DNA from: an uncultured Prevotellaceae bacterium
GTDB taxonomy: Bacteria; Bacteroidota; Bacteroidia; Bacteroidales; Bacteroidaceae
Assembly: GCA_900318815.1 (NCBI GenBank)
Contig: ONMA01000018.1
Location: forward strand, 57,883 to 116,351
Direction of reading: 5' to 3'
DNA length: 58,469 nucleotides
Part shown: piece after piece, positions 9,197 to 17,230 of the stretch
Layout of the letters: the number at the start of each line of letters is the position of its first letter
How positions within the stretch are numbered: position 1 is the first letter of the stretch
Translations under genes and position numbers: made by a program
Notes under the pieces: model-generated
What the model was told of the DNA's origin: nothing
Seen by the model: only the letters and a program-made list of their open reading frames with translations
Databases searched by the model: none

Positions 9197-9553
9197 ATGT
9201 TGATCAATTTCAGCAATCATCCATCACGGTATTGGGACGATGGGCAGAGGGAAGCCTCCCGCTGCTATGGCAGTATTGTTGACTTGCCCTTCCCTGTTAT
9301 AGCACCCTCTGCAAACAGTCAGGAACTAAAAGCACTGGCTCAGTCCTGTGTGCAAAAGATTCTGTCAATGGGTGAGGCTGAGAACGTCACTGTTCACGTT
9401 ATGGGAGAGATGACTTTCACCTTCATGATTGTTAAAAAGCTCAAGGAGCTTGGCATCAAGTGTATCGCTTCTACAACAGAGCGGAAAACCTCATATAACA
9501 GCGATGGAACCAAGCTATCAGAGTTCTCGTTTGTGAAGTTTCGTGAGTATTAG
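9197..9553 (+). CDS. Small Rossmann-like CRISPR accessory protein, possible ring nuclease (Csx20-like)
   Basis: A 118-aa protein with alternating strands and helices: MLINFSNHPS, then VDLPFPVIAP, then VTVHVMGEMTFTFMIVKKL, then IKCIASTTER, and a C-terminal FVKFREY. The layout resembles the small CARF-like proteins found beside type III effectors, in particular Csx20, which has been reported as a ring nuclease that breaks down cyclic oligoadenylate. It is the last gene of the cas operon, directly after the CARF-HEPN gene, where such an off-switch would fit. The assignment is from recalled family appearance and context only, and no catalytic residue is identified. It could be an unrelated accessory protein. 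Confidence 0.5.
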   Translation: MLINFSNHPSRYWDDGQREASRCYGSIVDLPFPVIAPSANSQELKALAQSCVQKILSMGEAENVTVHVMGEMTFTFMIVKKLKELGIKCIASTTERKTSYNSDGTKLSEFSFVKFREY

Positions 9554-9723
9554 GCTAAAACTTCAGTATATGGAGATAGTCCTAAATAGGTCTTTGACAT
9601 ATTGAAATAATTATATAACTTTGCACGCTCTAAAAAGAGACGTGGTTTTGGGCATAACAAATTAATTATCCTATGATGTTAATTGTTAAGAGCCAATCAA
9701 TAAGACACTTACAATTTTATACC
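9554..9723 (+). promoter_or_regulatory. CRISPR leader with promoter
   Basis: The 170 nt between the last cas gene and the first repeat. A consensus Bacteroidetes promoter is present: TTTG at 9593-9596, exactly 19 nt, then TAACTTTG at 9616-9623. Transcription would start near 9630 and run into the array on the plus strand. This agrees with the repeat ending in ATTAAGAC, similar to the ATTGAAAC handle of many type III crRNAs. The rest is AT-rich with no gene. Confidence 0.75.
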
Positions 9724-10867
9724 CTCTAAGAGTATATTCCACCACAACAAGGATTAAGACACACAATAATAACACTCATCCCTAAACCACTCTTCTCTAA
9801 GAGTATATTCCATCACAACAAGGATTAAGACACAGTACCATCGTCGTTGATTGTGTATATAGAATAAGATCTCTAAGAATATATTCCATCACAACAAGGA
9901 TTAAGACATGTCATGCCAGACACTATTGCGGTCACAGTCTACTTTAAGAGTATATTCCCTCACAACAAGGATTAAGACCTATGAAAAACAATTTTTTTAA
10001 GAAATTCTTTTGGTCTCTAAGAGTATATTCCATCACAACAAGGATTAAGACTCAGATTTACGAGACGATTTGAAGAAGTATATCATAGTACTCTAAGAGT
10101 ATATTCCATCACAACAAGGATTAAGACACAGCACTCATATTTTCACAACAAATATCATAACACCAATATCTCTAAGAGTATATTCCATCACAACAAGTAT
10201 TAAGACCTTGTTTATGACACATGTTGATAAGATTTATAAACTCTAAGAGTATATTCCATCACAACAAGGATTAAGACTTGTGTGGCTTTTCAAACCGGTT
10301 CATCGGGTTAAACTCTAAGAGTTTATTCCATTACAATAAGGATTAAGACGTCGTGGTTTCTGTCACCTCTGCTCTCTTCTGTGCCTTACTCTAAGAGTAT
10401 ATTTCATCACAACAAGGATTAAGACGCATGGAATGTGGGAGAAGCAATGTCATCAGCAGTCCTCTAAGAGTATATTCCATCACAATAAGGATTAAGACCG
10501 TTCACCGAATCGTCCTCGATAAAAGTAGGAATAAGTTTCTAAGAGTATATTCCATCACAACAAGGATTAAGACGATACTACATTATAGCATCCTCCTCAA
10601 CAAGAATCTCTCTAAGAGTATATTCCATCACAACAAGGATTAAGACGACATCTTCCATGTCCTTCTTGTACTGCTGCTCGATAGCTCTAAGAGTATATTC
10701 CATCACAACAAGGATTAAGACGGGGCTGTAAAGGTGAATATATCATTTTTCTTCATACTCTAAGAGTATATTACATCACAACAAGGATTAAGACACAGCG
10801 GTTGCGTCACCATAATTGCCAGCGGTTGCGCTCTAAGAGTATATTCCATCACAACAAGGATTAAGAG
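9724..10867 (+). CRISPR. CRISPR array, 16 repeats of 37 nt and 15 spacers
   Basis: Repeats begin at 9724, 9795, 9871, 9942, 10015, 10091, 10170, 10241, 10313, 10389, 10462, 10537, 10610, 10685, 10758 and 10831. The consensus starts CTCTAAGAGTATATTCC and ends GGATTAAGAC. Spacers are 34-42 nt. Repeats 2, 5, 6, 8, 13 and 14 match the consensus; the other ten carry one or more changes (for example ATC to ACC in repeat 1, AGT to AAT in repeat 3, GGATT to GTATT in repeat 7, several in repeat 9). Repeat 16 loses its final C. The array is transcribed on the plus strand from the leader. No cas1 or cas2 is in the window. Confidence 0.98.
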
Positions 10868-11065
10868 GTTTGTGGGTAGAGTCAATGGAGTGCGTCCAAA
10901 GAAAAACTTAAGCGGTCGGACACGAAACTGGAAGCTCAGAATTTTTGTCTTAAATATGCAGCCAGATTCTTAAAAAAACAGAATAATTGACAAGAAACAA
11001 GATGGGACTCGGAGAAAATAGTTATTTTTGCAATGAATATATCTTAAACAAGGAGATAGCGATAT

Positions 11066-12343
11066 ATGAGAATTGAAAATTTGGTGTTTTCGAATTTCAG
11101 GTGCTTTGAAAGCTACAGGTTGGACTTCAAGAAAGGCATCAACCTGTTGTTCGGAGCAAATGGAAGTGGTAAAACCACAATATTACGGGGAATGAAGATT
11201 GCCATGAGCTCTTTTTTCTCTGGTTTTTCAGATACCAACACACGATTCGTTGGTATTGCTGATGGCGACTTTATGAGTGAAGTTGCTGATGACAAAGAGT
11301 CCTTGGAACGGCCAGTAGTTATTGAATATGAGCTTCCGGATTTCGGCCATCTTGTGTTATCGCGTTCTGGGAAGAAGAACCGCACATCTATTGCAGGAAT
11401 CAAGCCTTTGCGAGATGCCTCCAAAGAGTTGTATCAGCAATTGGCAGCAGAGGATGACGGTAGCATAGCTTTACCCCTGTTTGCTGCTTTTTCTACTGAA
11501 GACATTCACAGTTCGAGAAAACTGGACAGGTCCGTCTTTGCCAAATATTTTCAGCCACGTTCGTTTGGGTATTACGAGTGTTTGCAAGGCGACGGTTTCT
11601 TTGACTACTGGATGTACCGTCTCTTAGTGCTGGCTGAAGGCCAGAAGTCTATGATGGAGATAGACGTAGTGCAAAATGCCGTAGCGAAGGCCCTTGGGCC
11701 TGATGGGTGTAACATTATCAGCGGGATGTCCATACGCCCGATGAAGAAGAAAGTGTTCTTTCACTATGTTGACGGAAGGGAAGTGGAAGGCTCAAACCTG
11801 TCAGACGGTTACAAACGGTTGGTGAATATTGTCATAGACCTGTCGATTCGCTGCTGCCTGCTGAATGGAAAGAACTATGGATCGGATTGCTGCAACCAGA
11901 CTTCCGGAACGGTGCTGATAGACGAAATAGACCAACATCTACATCCGGAACTGCAATCGGTGGTGCTTAAATCGCTTCACGCCACATTTCCCGAAGTACA
12001 ATTCGTAGTGAGTTCGCATGCCCCCATGGTAATGTCGAGTGTAATGACAAATTCTGAAAATGAGGTGCTTCACCTCGAATATAAGAATAATGTCTACACT
12101 GCTTCAACTATCTCGACTTACGGATTGGATGCCACGACGATTCTGGAAATGTATATGGGGCGCAAAGCCCGAGTAGCAGAGGTTGAAGAAAAACTGAAAC
12201 AACTGTTTGACTTGATAGATTCGGAACGGTACTCAGAGGCCAAAAACATGCTGAACGAACTGACGGGAGAGTTCGGCAGCACGTTGCCAGAGATTATTCA
12301 GGCCAGAACGATGTTGGACTTCAATATGGAGAGCGATGATTAA
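11066..12343 (+). CDS. ptuA: Septu-type defence ATPase PtuA
   Basis: A 425-aa ABC/SMC-like ATPase of the overcoming-lysogenisation/PtuA type. Walker A is GANGSGKTT (residues 30-38), the signature is LSDGYK (245-250), Walker B is LIDEID (284-289) and the switch histidine lies in SSHAP (316-320). In Septu systems such an ATPase forms a complex with an HNH nuclease and acts against phages. The next gene is that nuclease, overlapping by 8 nt, which supports the assignment. A TATTTTTG -7-like element is at 11023-11030 and a short AGGAG lies at 11051-11055. The 198 nt between the array and this gene hold no other feature that I can see. Confidence 0.8.
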   Translation: MRIENLVFSNFRCFESYRLDFKKGINLLFGANGSGKTTILRGMKIAMSSFFSGFSDTNTRFVGIADGDFMSEVADDKESLERPVVIEYELPDFGHLVLSRSGKKNRTSIAGIKPLRDASKELYQQLAAEDDGSIALPLFAAFSTEDIHSSRKLDRSVFAKYFQPRSFGYYECLQGDGFFDYWMYRLLVLAEGQKSMMEIDVVQNAVAKALGPDGCNIISGMSIRPMKKKVFFHYVDGREVEGSNLSDGYKRLVNIVIDLSIRCCLLNGKNYGSDCCNQTSGTVLIDEIDQHLHPELQSVVLKSLHATFPEVQFVVSSHAPMVMSSVMTNSENEVLHLEYKNNVYTASTISTYGLDATTILEMYMGRKARVAEVEEKLKQLFDLIDSERYSEAKNMLNELTGEFGSTLPEIIQARTMLDFNMESDD

Positions 12344-12986
12344 GATTACGAAAGGAAAGGAGCCTGCTGAGTGGACGGAAGAAAGGAATACACCCGGTAT
12401 AACATACGAGACTGCTCATAAGGATGCTTTGCGACTGGCACTACTGGACGAACAGGGAGGACTTTGCGGTTACTGTATGCGCCGCGTTAGTTTTGCAGCA
12501 GGAACGCTGACGGATACGCGCATAGAACACCTGAAGCCGAGGACGCTGAGTTTGGCAGAAGGGAGACCTGAGGAGACGCTGGCATTCGGGAATATGATTT
12601 TGTGCTGCAATGGCGACATTGACGGGAGCAAGAATATGCATTGTGATGCGAGCAAAGGTGAGAAAGAGATTCATTTCACACCTTTTGACGCAGCGGCAAT
12701 AGCTACTATAGCATATTCTTCGAAGGACGGCAGCATCAAGTCGTCGAATGAGGTTTATGACAGCGATCTTAACAACATACTGAATCTTAACCATCCAAGA
12801 CTTGCCGCAAACAGACTAGCAGTTATTAAAGGACTGGTAAAGGAAATGGGACGAAAAACATGGAAGAAAAGTGACATTGCTCACAAAATATCTTATTACA
12901 GCGAAAGAACAGCCAAAGGACAGCTACATGAGTATTGTGGTGTCGTAATATGGTATCTGAACAAGAAACTGCGTCAGTTTGCATAG
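12336..12986 (+). CDS. ptuB: HNH endonuclease PtuB (TIGR02646-like)
   Basis: A 216-aa HNH-family nuclease. Zinc and active-site motifs are visible in order: CGYC (44-47), IEHLKPR (63-69), NMILCC (86-91) and MHCDASKG (101-108). This is the pattern of TIGR02646 proteins, which occur as PtuB in Septu and with some retrons. No reverse transcriptase is nearby, so Septu is the better reading. The start overlaps ptuA by 8 nt, implying coupled translation, and the WYL gene starts 8 nt after its stop. Confidence 0.82.
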   Translation: MIKITKGKEPAEWTEERNTPGITYETAHKDALRLALLDEQGGLCGYCMRRVSFAAGTLTDTRIEHLKPRTLSLAEGRPEETLAFGNMILCCNGDIDGSKNMHCDASKGEKEIHFTPFDAAAIATIAYSSKDGSIKSSNEVYDSDLNNILNLNHPRLAANRLAVIKGLVKEMGRKTWKKSDIAHKISYYSERTAKGQLHEYCGVVIWYLNKKLRQFA

Positions 12987-12990
12987 GAGG
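12985..12990 (+). promoter_or_regulatory. Strong Shine-Dalgarno site of the WYL gene
   Basis: AGGAGG ends 4 nt before the ATG at 12995 and overlaps the ptuB stop codon. Such a perfect site is uncommon among the genes here and fixes the WYL start at 12995 rather than at the longer open frame beginning at 12935. It also couples the regulator to ptuAB. Confidence 0.75.
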
Positions 12991-12994
12991 TATT

Positions 12995-13987
12995 ATGAGC
13001 AATTACAAAAAGACGTTGATGCGCGAAGGACAAGACAAATTTGCCCGGCTGATGCGATTAGATCAACTACTCCGCACACCAGAAGGCCGTACTCTTAAAG
13101 AAATTCTTACTGACTCACAGATGGACAATATCAGTGAACGCTTGCTTCGTGACAACCTGAAGGAGTTGGAGGAAAAATACGGTGCTGTCTATGAAGCCAC
13201 ATTGCACAGGGGAAGAGAGCGCTTGTGGAGATATAAGGATACGAACTTTTCTGTTATGCAACAAACCTCGAAAGACATGGAGGTTATCCGCCATTCCTTA
13301 GAGAACTTGAGCCTGTTTCAGGGTGATCCTCGCTATGACATGCTCCGGTTCTATCTAATGGGGTTGGAAAAAGGTGTGTCTGAGTCAGGCATTAGTTTTA
13401 TGTCATTTGACAACAATAATGACGTTGTCGGCCTTGAACATGTGGAGACCATCCTTGAAGCCATCACACATAAATACCCTTTGAAGATGTGGTATAAACC
13501 CTTCAATAAGGATGAGTTTAGCAGTAACGTCCATCCCTACCATCTTCGACAATATAATAAGCGATGGTTCCTCTTTGCTTATTCAGAGGACAGAAAAGTC
13601 ATCCTGAATTATCCTTTGGACAGGATTGCAAGGTTAGAGCATTTAAGCAAGCCATACATTGATACTGATGTCGATTTCGAAGAGTACTTCGATGACATTG
13701 TTGGTGTTACCAACAACGTAGACTGTCCCTTAGAGAAGGTCGTGCTGAAGGTAAGCAATAAAAGCATTGACTATATCAGGACCAAACCGCTTCACTGGTC
13801 TCAGACAGAACTTAAAGAGTTAAGGACTGAGAACGACTCGTTCTTTCAATTGAAACTCAAAATCAACACTGAGTTAGAGATGCTTTTGTTCTCCTACAGC
13901 GATGCCATTGAGGTAATAGGCCCATCATGGCTAAGAGAGAAATTTGCAGAAAAAGCAAGAACAATGTGTGATATGTACAAAGTATGA
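12995..13987 (+). CDS. WYL-domain transcriptional regulator
   Basis: A 330-aa protein with an N-terminal winged-helix-like part (LDQLLRTPEGRTLKEI) and a WYL domain (PLKMWYKPF, VHPYHLRQYNKRWFLFAYS, YPLDRIARLEHL), followed by the usual C-terminal extension with DDIVGVT. WYL regulators commonly repress defence operons until a nucleic-acid or nucleotide signal arrives. It is the third gene of the ptuAB operon and is probably its regulator. It shares domain layout with the broken WYL gene at 169-1136, so the island has, or had, one at each end. Confidence 0.85.
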   Translation: MSNYKKTLMREGQDKFARLMRLDQLLRTPEGRTLKEILTDSQMDNISERLLRDNLKELEEKYGAVYEATLHRGRERLWRYKDTNFSVMQQTSKDMEVIRHSLENLSLFQGDPRYDMLRFYLMGLEKGVSESGISFMSFDNNNDVVGLEHVETILEAITHKYPLKMWYKPFNKDEFSSNVHPYHLRQYNKRWFLFAYSEDRKVILNYPLDRIARLEHLSKPYIDTDVDFEEYFDDIVGVTNNVDCPLEKVVLKVSNKSIDYIRTKPLHWSQTELKELRTENDSFFQLKLKINTELEMLLFSYSDAIEVIGPSWLREKFAEKARTMCDMYKV

Positions 13988-14021
13988 AGTAATTCTGCAT
14001 AGTTGTGCAATTTTTCCATAG

Positions 14022-14069
14022 TAATTTTGCAGCGTCAATCATCGATACCACCTCGAGATTGATGCTGCA
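14022..14069 (+). promoter_or_regulatory. Promoter with inverted repeat at the transcript start
   Basis: A TAATTTTG -7 element (14022-14029) runs directly into an inverted repeat: left arm 14028-14040 and right arm 14057-14069, matching at 12 of 13 positions with a 16-nt loop. It lies at the expected start of the transcript for the gene at 14104. It could be an operator or a 5' hairpin. Confidence 0.45.
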
Positions 14070-14103
14070 AAGGCTTTTTGGTGGGGGCAAAAACTAACAG
14101 ACT

Positions 14104-14550
14104 ATGACAAACACTACTTTTCAGACCATCGTGGCAAAAAGCCTTCCCGCCCTCTCGGGCGAGTCAATCACCTATAATGCTGCCAAGAATGTGTTCTTGT
14201 CGCAAGGATATACCAGCGCAGCGGGGAATATGTACTACAAGGCCATCCGCTTCTCGAACAGACTGGTGGTGTACTATGACCTTGGACAAGGATACGCGTA
14301 CACCTTCCTGAATGGCATCAAGCTGTACTGCTTCGATGGGCAGAAGGCTAACCTTATAGCACAGAAGTACTGGGGTGGCTGCAACTACCGCATCTTCAAC
14401 GAGCGGTTTGCCAAGGAGCAGAGTATCCTCATGCTTAGGGGATTCATCCAGGGACAACTGAAGTTGCAGGGGGCATACGTCAGCGACCAGGAACTTACGA
14501 GTTTCGCAAGAGGCATGGTAGAAGAGACTCAGCGTAGGCAGTTGGCCTGA
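14104..14550 (+). CDS. Hypothetical protein, paralogue of the next gene
   Basis: A 148-aa protein with no signal peptide or membrane segment. The middle shows MYYKAIRFSNRLVVYYD, then YTFLNGIKLYCFDGQ, and the C-terminal third is helical. The same pattern recurs in the protein at 14629-15135 (YYLGIRFCDRIVIV, then TYIDAIELYAFNGQ), so the two are tandem duplicates that have diverged. I do not recognise the family. Position upstream of a PIF1-like helicase suggests a shared operon, but the function is unknown. Confidence 0.65.
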   Translation: MTNTTFQTIVAKSLPALSGESITYNAAKNVFLSQGYTSAAGNMYYKAIRFSNRLVVYYDLGQGYAYTFLNGIKLYCFDGQKANLIAQKYWGGCNYRIFNERFAKEQSILMLRGFIQGQLKLQGAYVSDQELTSFARGMVEETQRRQLA

Positions 14551-14553
14551 AGT

Positions 14554-14602
14554 GAGTGAAGAGTGAAGAGTGAAGAGTGAAGAGTGAAGAACGAAGAGTG
14601 AA
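14554..14602 (+). repeat. Heptanucleotide tandem repeat (GAGTGAA), 7 units
   Basis: Seven consecutive 7-nt units fill most of the gap between the two paralogous genes. Six are GAGTGAA and one is GAACGAA. Closely related heptads occur inside coding sequence at 48831-48848 and 46334-46390. Confidence 0.95.
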
Positions 14603-14628
14603 GAATCAACCAAAATCGACAAGAGAAT

Positions 14629-15135
14629 ATGGCTACACTTGCAAAAGCAATCAACAAGAATCTGTTTGACAGCATCCTGCCCACGTTTGGCAATCCACGT
14701 GTTCACATCCCTGTCTGGGATGAGGGACAGAAGATGTTCGTCTGCAATGAGTATGAGAGTGCCAACGGACATCGTTACTATCTGGGCATCCGTTTCTGCG
14801 ACCGCATCGTCATTGTGGAGAAGGTGGGCCTCTACCACAACTGGACTTATATCGACGCTATCGAACTCTATGCCTTCAACGGTCAGAGGATGGAACTCAT
14901 ACAGAAGCGTGACTACGACAAGGTGTTCCGCAATGAGACGTTCATCCGCCAGGAGTCGGAGCAGATGGTGAAGAACTATCTGGCCGGCGTGATGAAGACG
15001 CAGCGCATCTGCATCCCGGCAGAGCAGATTGCGGCACAGGCAACGGAACTGATCAACGGATGCTACAAGAGTTTCCTTGACCCTGACTTCAACACACGTT
15101 TAACCCAAATTCTTCCAAAACTCGAACAGCGATAA
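14629..15135 (+). CDS. Hypothetical protein, paralogue of the preceding gene
   Basis: A 168-aa soluble protein sharing the order of motifs with the 14104 gene: YYLGIRFCDRIVIV, TYIDAIELYAFNGQ, a positively charged helix and a C-terminal helix with AQATELINGCYKSF. It is about 20 residues longer. The helicase gene starts 2 nt after its stop, so they are probably co-translated. No catalytic motif is visible and I assign no function. Confidence 0.7.
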   Translation: MATLAKAINKNLFDSILPTFGNPRVHIPVWDEGQKMFVCNEYESANGHRYYLGIRFCDRIVIVEKVGLYHNWTYIDAIELYAFNGQRMELIQKRDYDKVFRNETFIRQESEQMVKNYLAGVMKTQRICIPAEQIAAQATELINGCYKSFLDPDFNTRLTQILPKLEQR

Positions 15136-15137
15136 TT

Positions 15138-17198
15138 ATGGAGAACACATTCGACCAAGAGAACAAGCAGCAGATGCTCGCCTACGAGCTGATTGCCAAT
15201 ACGAACAGCAGTTTCTTCCTTACCGGACGTGCAGGAACGGGTAAGACAACCTTTCTTCGCAAAGTGCAGAAGATGGTAGACAAGCAGTTTATCACGCTGG
15301 CTCCGACTGGTGTGGCGGCTATCCTTGCGGGTGGTGACACTATCCACTCGTTCTTCGGTCTGCCGATGGACGTCTGCATGCCTGGCACGATGGGCAAGAT
15401 GAACGAGGCGAGAATCCTTACGCTGATCCACACGGACACCATCATCATAGATGAGGTGTCGATGGTGCGCTGCGACATCATTGACGCCATCGACTACACG
15501 ATGCGCAAGACGTTGCGCTCGTCGCTTCCCTTCGGTGGCAAGCAGGTCATCTTCGTGGGCGACATGTTCCAGTTGCCGCCAGTGGTGAAGCAGGGCGCAG
15601 AGCGTGACCTGATGCACGACCTCTACCGCACGGACGATTTCTTCTTCTACAAGGCCGACGTCATCAAGCGCATGCGACTGGTGAAGATTGAGTTCCAGAA
15701 GGTGTATCGTCAAGAGGATCAGGACTTCCTGCACATCTTAGAGAACGTGCGGCTGAACAAGGCAACGCCAGAGAACCTGATGCACCTGAACGAGCGTGTT
15801 GGTCAGCCGACGGAGAAGGACGGTACGGTGATTACGCTGGCTTCGCTCAACAGGACGGCCGACACCATCAATCAGCAACGGTTGGCAGAGATTGAGGCCG
15901 AGGAGTACACCTACGAGGGAACGGTGACGGGAAAGTTTGAGGAGAAACGCTTCCCTGTCGATTTGACGCTGAAACTGAAGGTGGGTGCCCAGGTGATGTT
16001 CACCCGCAACGACCAGCAGAAGCGTTGGGTGAACGGAACCATCGGAACGGTGACAAAGCTGGCAAAGGACGAGATACAGGTGACCACCGACAATGGCAAC
16101 ACCTATGTGGTGCCGAACTGCTCGTGGGAGTCGTACAGCTATGAGTATGACCGCGAGGCGCGGAAGATGAAGAAGGAGCAGACAGGGACGTTCACCCAGT
16201 ACCCGCTGCGCTTGGCCTGGGCTATCACGGTGCATAAGAGTCAGGGAATGACCTTCGATAAGATGTACCTCGACCTGAGTCGTGGGATGTTTGCAGCTGG
16301 TCAGCTCTATGTGGCACTGAGCCGTGTGCGGTCGCTACAAGGGCTGTTCCTTTCCCGTCCCATCATCCCGCAGTATGCCCATACCAGTCGTGAGGTGCTG
16401 GCCTACGCTAATGGCTACAACGACGAGCAGGTCATCAGCAGTGAGATTGAGAGCGGCAAGGCCGTCTATCAGTTGCTGGCTCACCACGACTACGACGAGG
16501 CTGCCAAGCAATATCTGCTATTAGTGCAGAAGAAGGCTGCCGATGGTGACATTAAGGAGGCGATGCAGCAGGCAAAGCGGTTCCTTGATACCGTCATTTG
16601 CGACGAGGGTCTGTTCGGATGCGTGGGTGAGGTTCCTGAAGAGTTGAAAGCCGCGGATCACTGGGCACCCAAGTTTCTCGTGGCCCTGTTGAGCCTATAT
16701 GCTGGTGAGTATGAACAGGCTTTGACGTATGTGGATAGTGTGCTGGCCCAGCATCAATGTCAGGAGGCACTCTATGTGAAGTCACGCTGTCTGGCCAAGC
16801 TCGAACGCTATCAAGAGGCCGATGCAGTGAACGTGCAGATGGGCGACTTGTTCGACATGTCAACGCCCGATGCCAAGGTGCTGTACATGATTGCCATGCT
16901 CAACGAACTGCATATCGGAGATCCGGGACTGAACCTGATGAAGGAACTGATCAAGGCAAGGCCGAAGTACGACAAGGGTATCCTGTCGCTTCGATTCCTG
17001 ATGAAACGAAAGGGGCTGGTACTGGTGAAAACGACGAATGAACCGCGAGAGTTGGTGGATGACTTCAACGCAGACATCACAGAGGATGAGTTTGCCCAAA
17101 AGTTAGCGACAGCCCGAGAAAAGGCACCAAAGGCAGTTGAATATCTGCTCCGGCTGATTAAGAAGCAGGTGTTCGATGATGAGCCAGGTGCTTGCTAA
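15138..17198 (+). CDS. PIF1-like DNA helicase with C-terminal TPR-like half
   Basis: A 686-aa superfamily 1B helicase. Walker A is GRAGTGKTT (residues 30-38), followed by LAPTGVAA, the Walker B motif IIIDEVSM, VGDMFQLPPV and the C-terminal helicase motif AITVHKSQGMTFDK with YVALSRV. This order is that of PIF1/RecD2-like enzymes, which unwind DNA 5' to 3'. After about residue 430 the protein becomes helical with alternating AxxxA/Y patterns typical of TPR repeats (YAGEYEQALTYVD, KLERYQEADAV), possibly for partner binding. It follows the two small paralogues by 2 nt. A 45-nt piece of the TPR part (16838-16882) is duplicated downstream at 17612-17656. Confidence 0.85.
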   Translation: MENTFDQENKQQMLAYELIANTNSSFFLTGRAGTGKTTFLRKVQKMVDKQFITLAPTGVAAILAGGDTIHSFFGLPMDVCMPGTMGKMNEARILTLIHTDTIIIDEVSMVRCDIIDAIDYTMRKTLRSSLPFGGKQVIFVGDMFQLPPVVKQGAERDLMHDLYRTDDFFFYKADVIKRMRLVKIEFQKVYRQEDQDFLHILENVRLNKATPENLMHLNERVGQPTEKDGTVITLASLNRTADTINQQRLAEIEAEEYTYEGTVTGKFEEKRFPVDLTLKLKVGAQVMFTRNDQQKRWVNGTIGTVTKLAKDEIQVTTDNGNTYVVPNCSWESYSYEYDREARKMKKEQTGTFTQYPLRLAWAITVHKSQGMTFDKMYLDLSRGMFAAGQLYVALSRVRSLQGLFLSRPIIPQYAHTSREVLAYANGYNDEQVISSEIESGKAVYQLLAHHDYDEAAKQYLLLVQKKAADGDIKEAMQQAKRFLDTVICDEGLFGCVGEVPEELKAADHWAPKFLVALLSLYAGEYEQALTYVDSVLAQHQCQEALYVKSRCLAKLERYQEADAVNVQMGDLFDMSTPDAKVLYMIAMLNELHIGDPGLNLMKELIKARPKYDKGILSLRFLMKRKGLVLVKTTNEPRELVDDFNADITEDEFAQKLATAREKAPKAVEYLLRLIKKQVFDDEPGAC

Positions 17199-17230
17199 AG
17201 CTTATAAAGAACAAGTAAAATTTCCGTATT

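Noticed and set aside
9685-9707. Possible extra decayed CRISPR repeat in the leader (AATAAGAC)
   Set aside because: Only the last few bases fit and the spacing from repeat 1 is too short for a spacer.
10428-10643. 71-aa open frame across the CRISPR array
   Set aside because: It reads repeats and spacers; the 37-nt periodicity explains it.
12336-12986. Retron accessory nuclease
   Set aside because: The HNH family also occurs with retrons, but no reverse transcriptase or msr/msd-like region is present between the array and ptuA.
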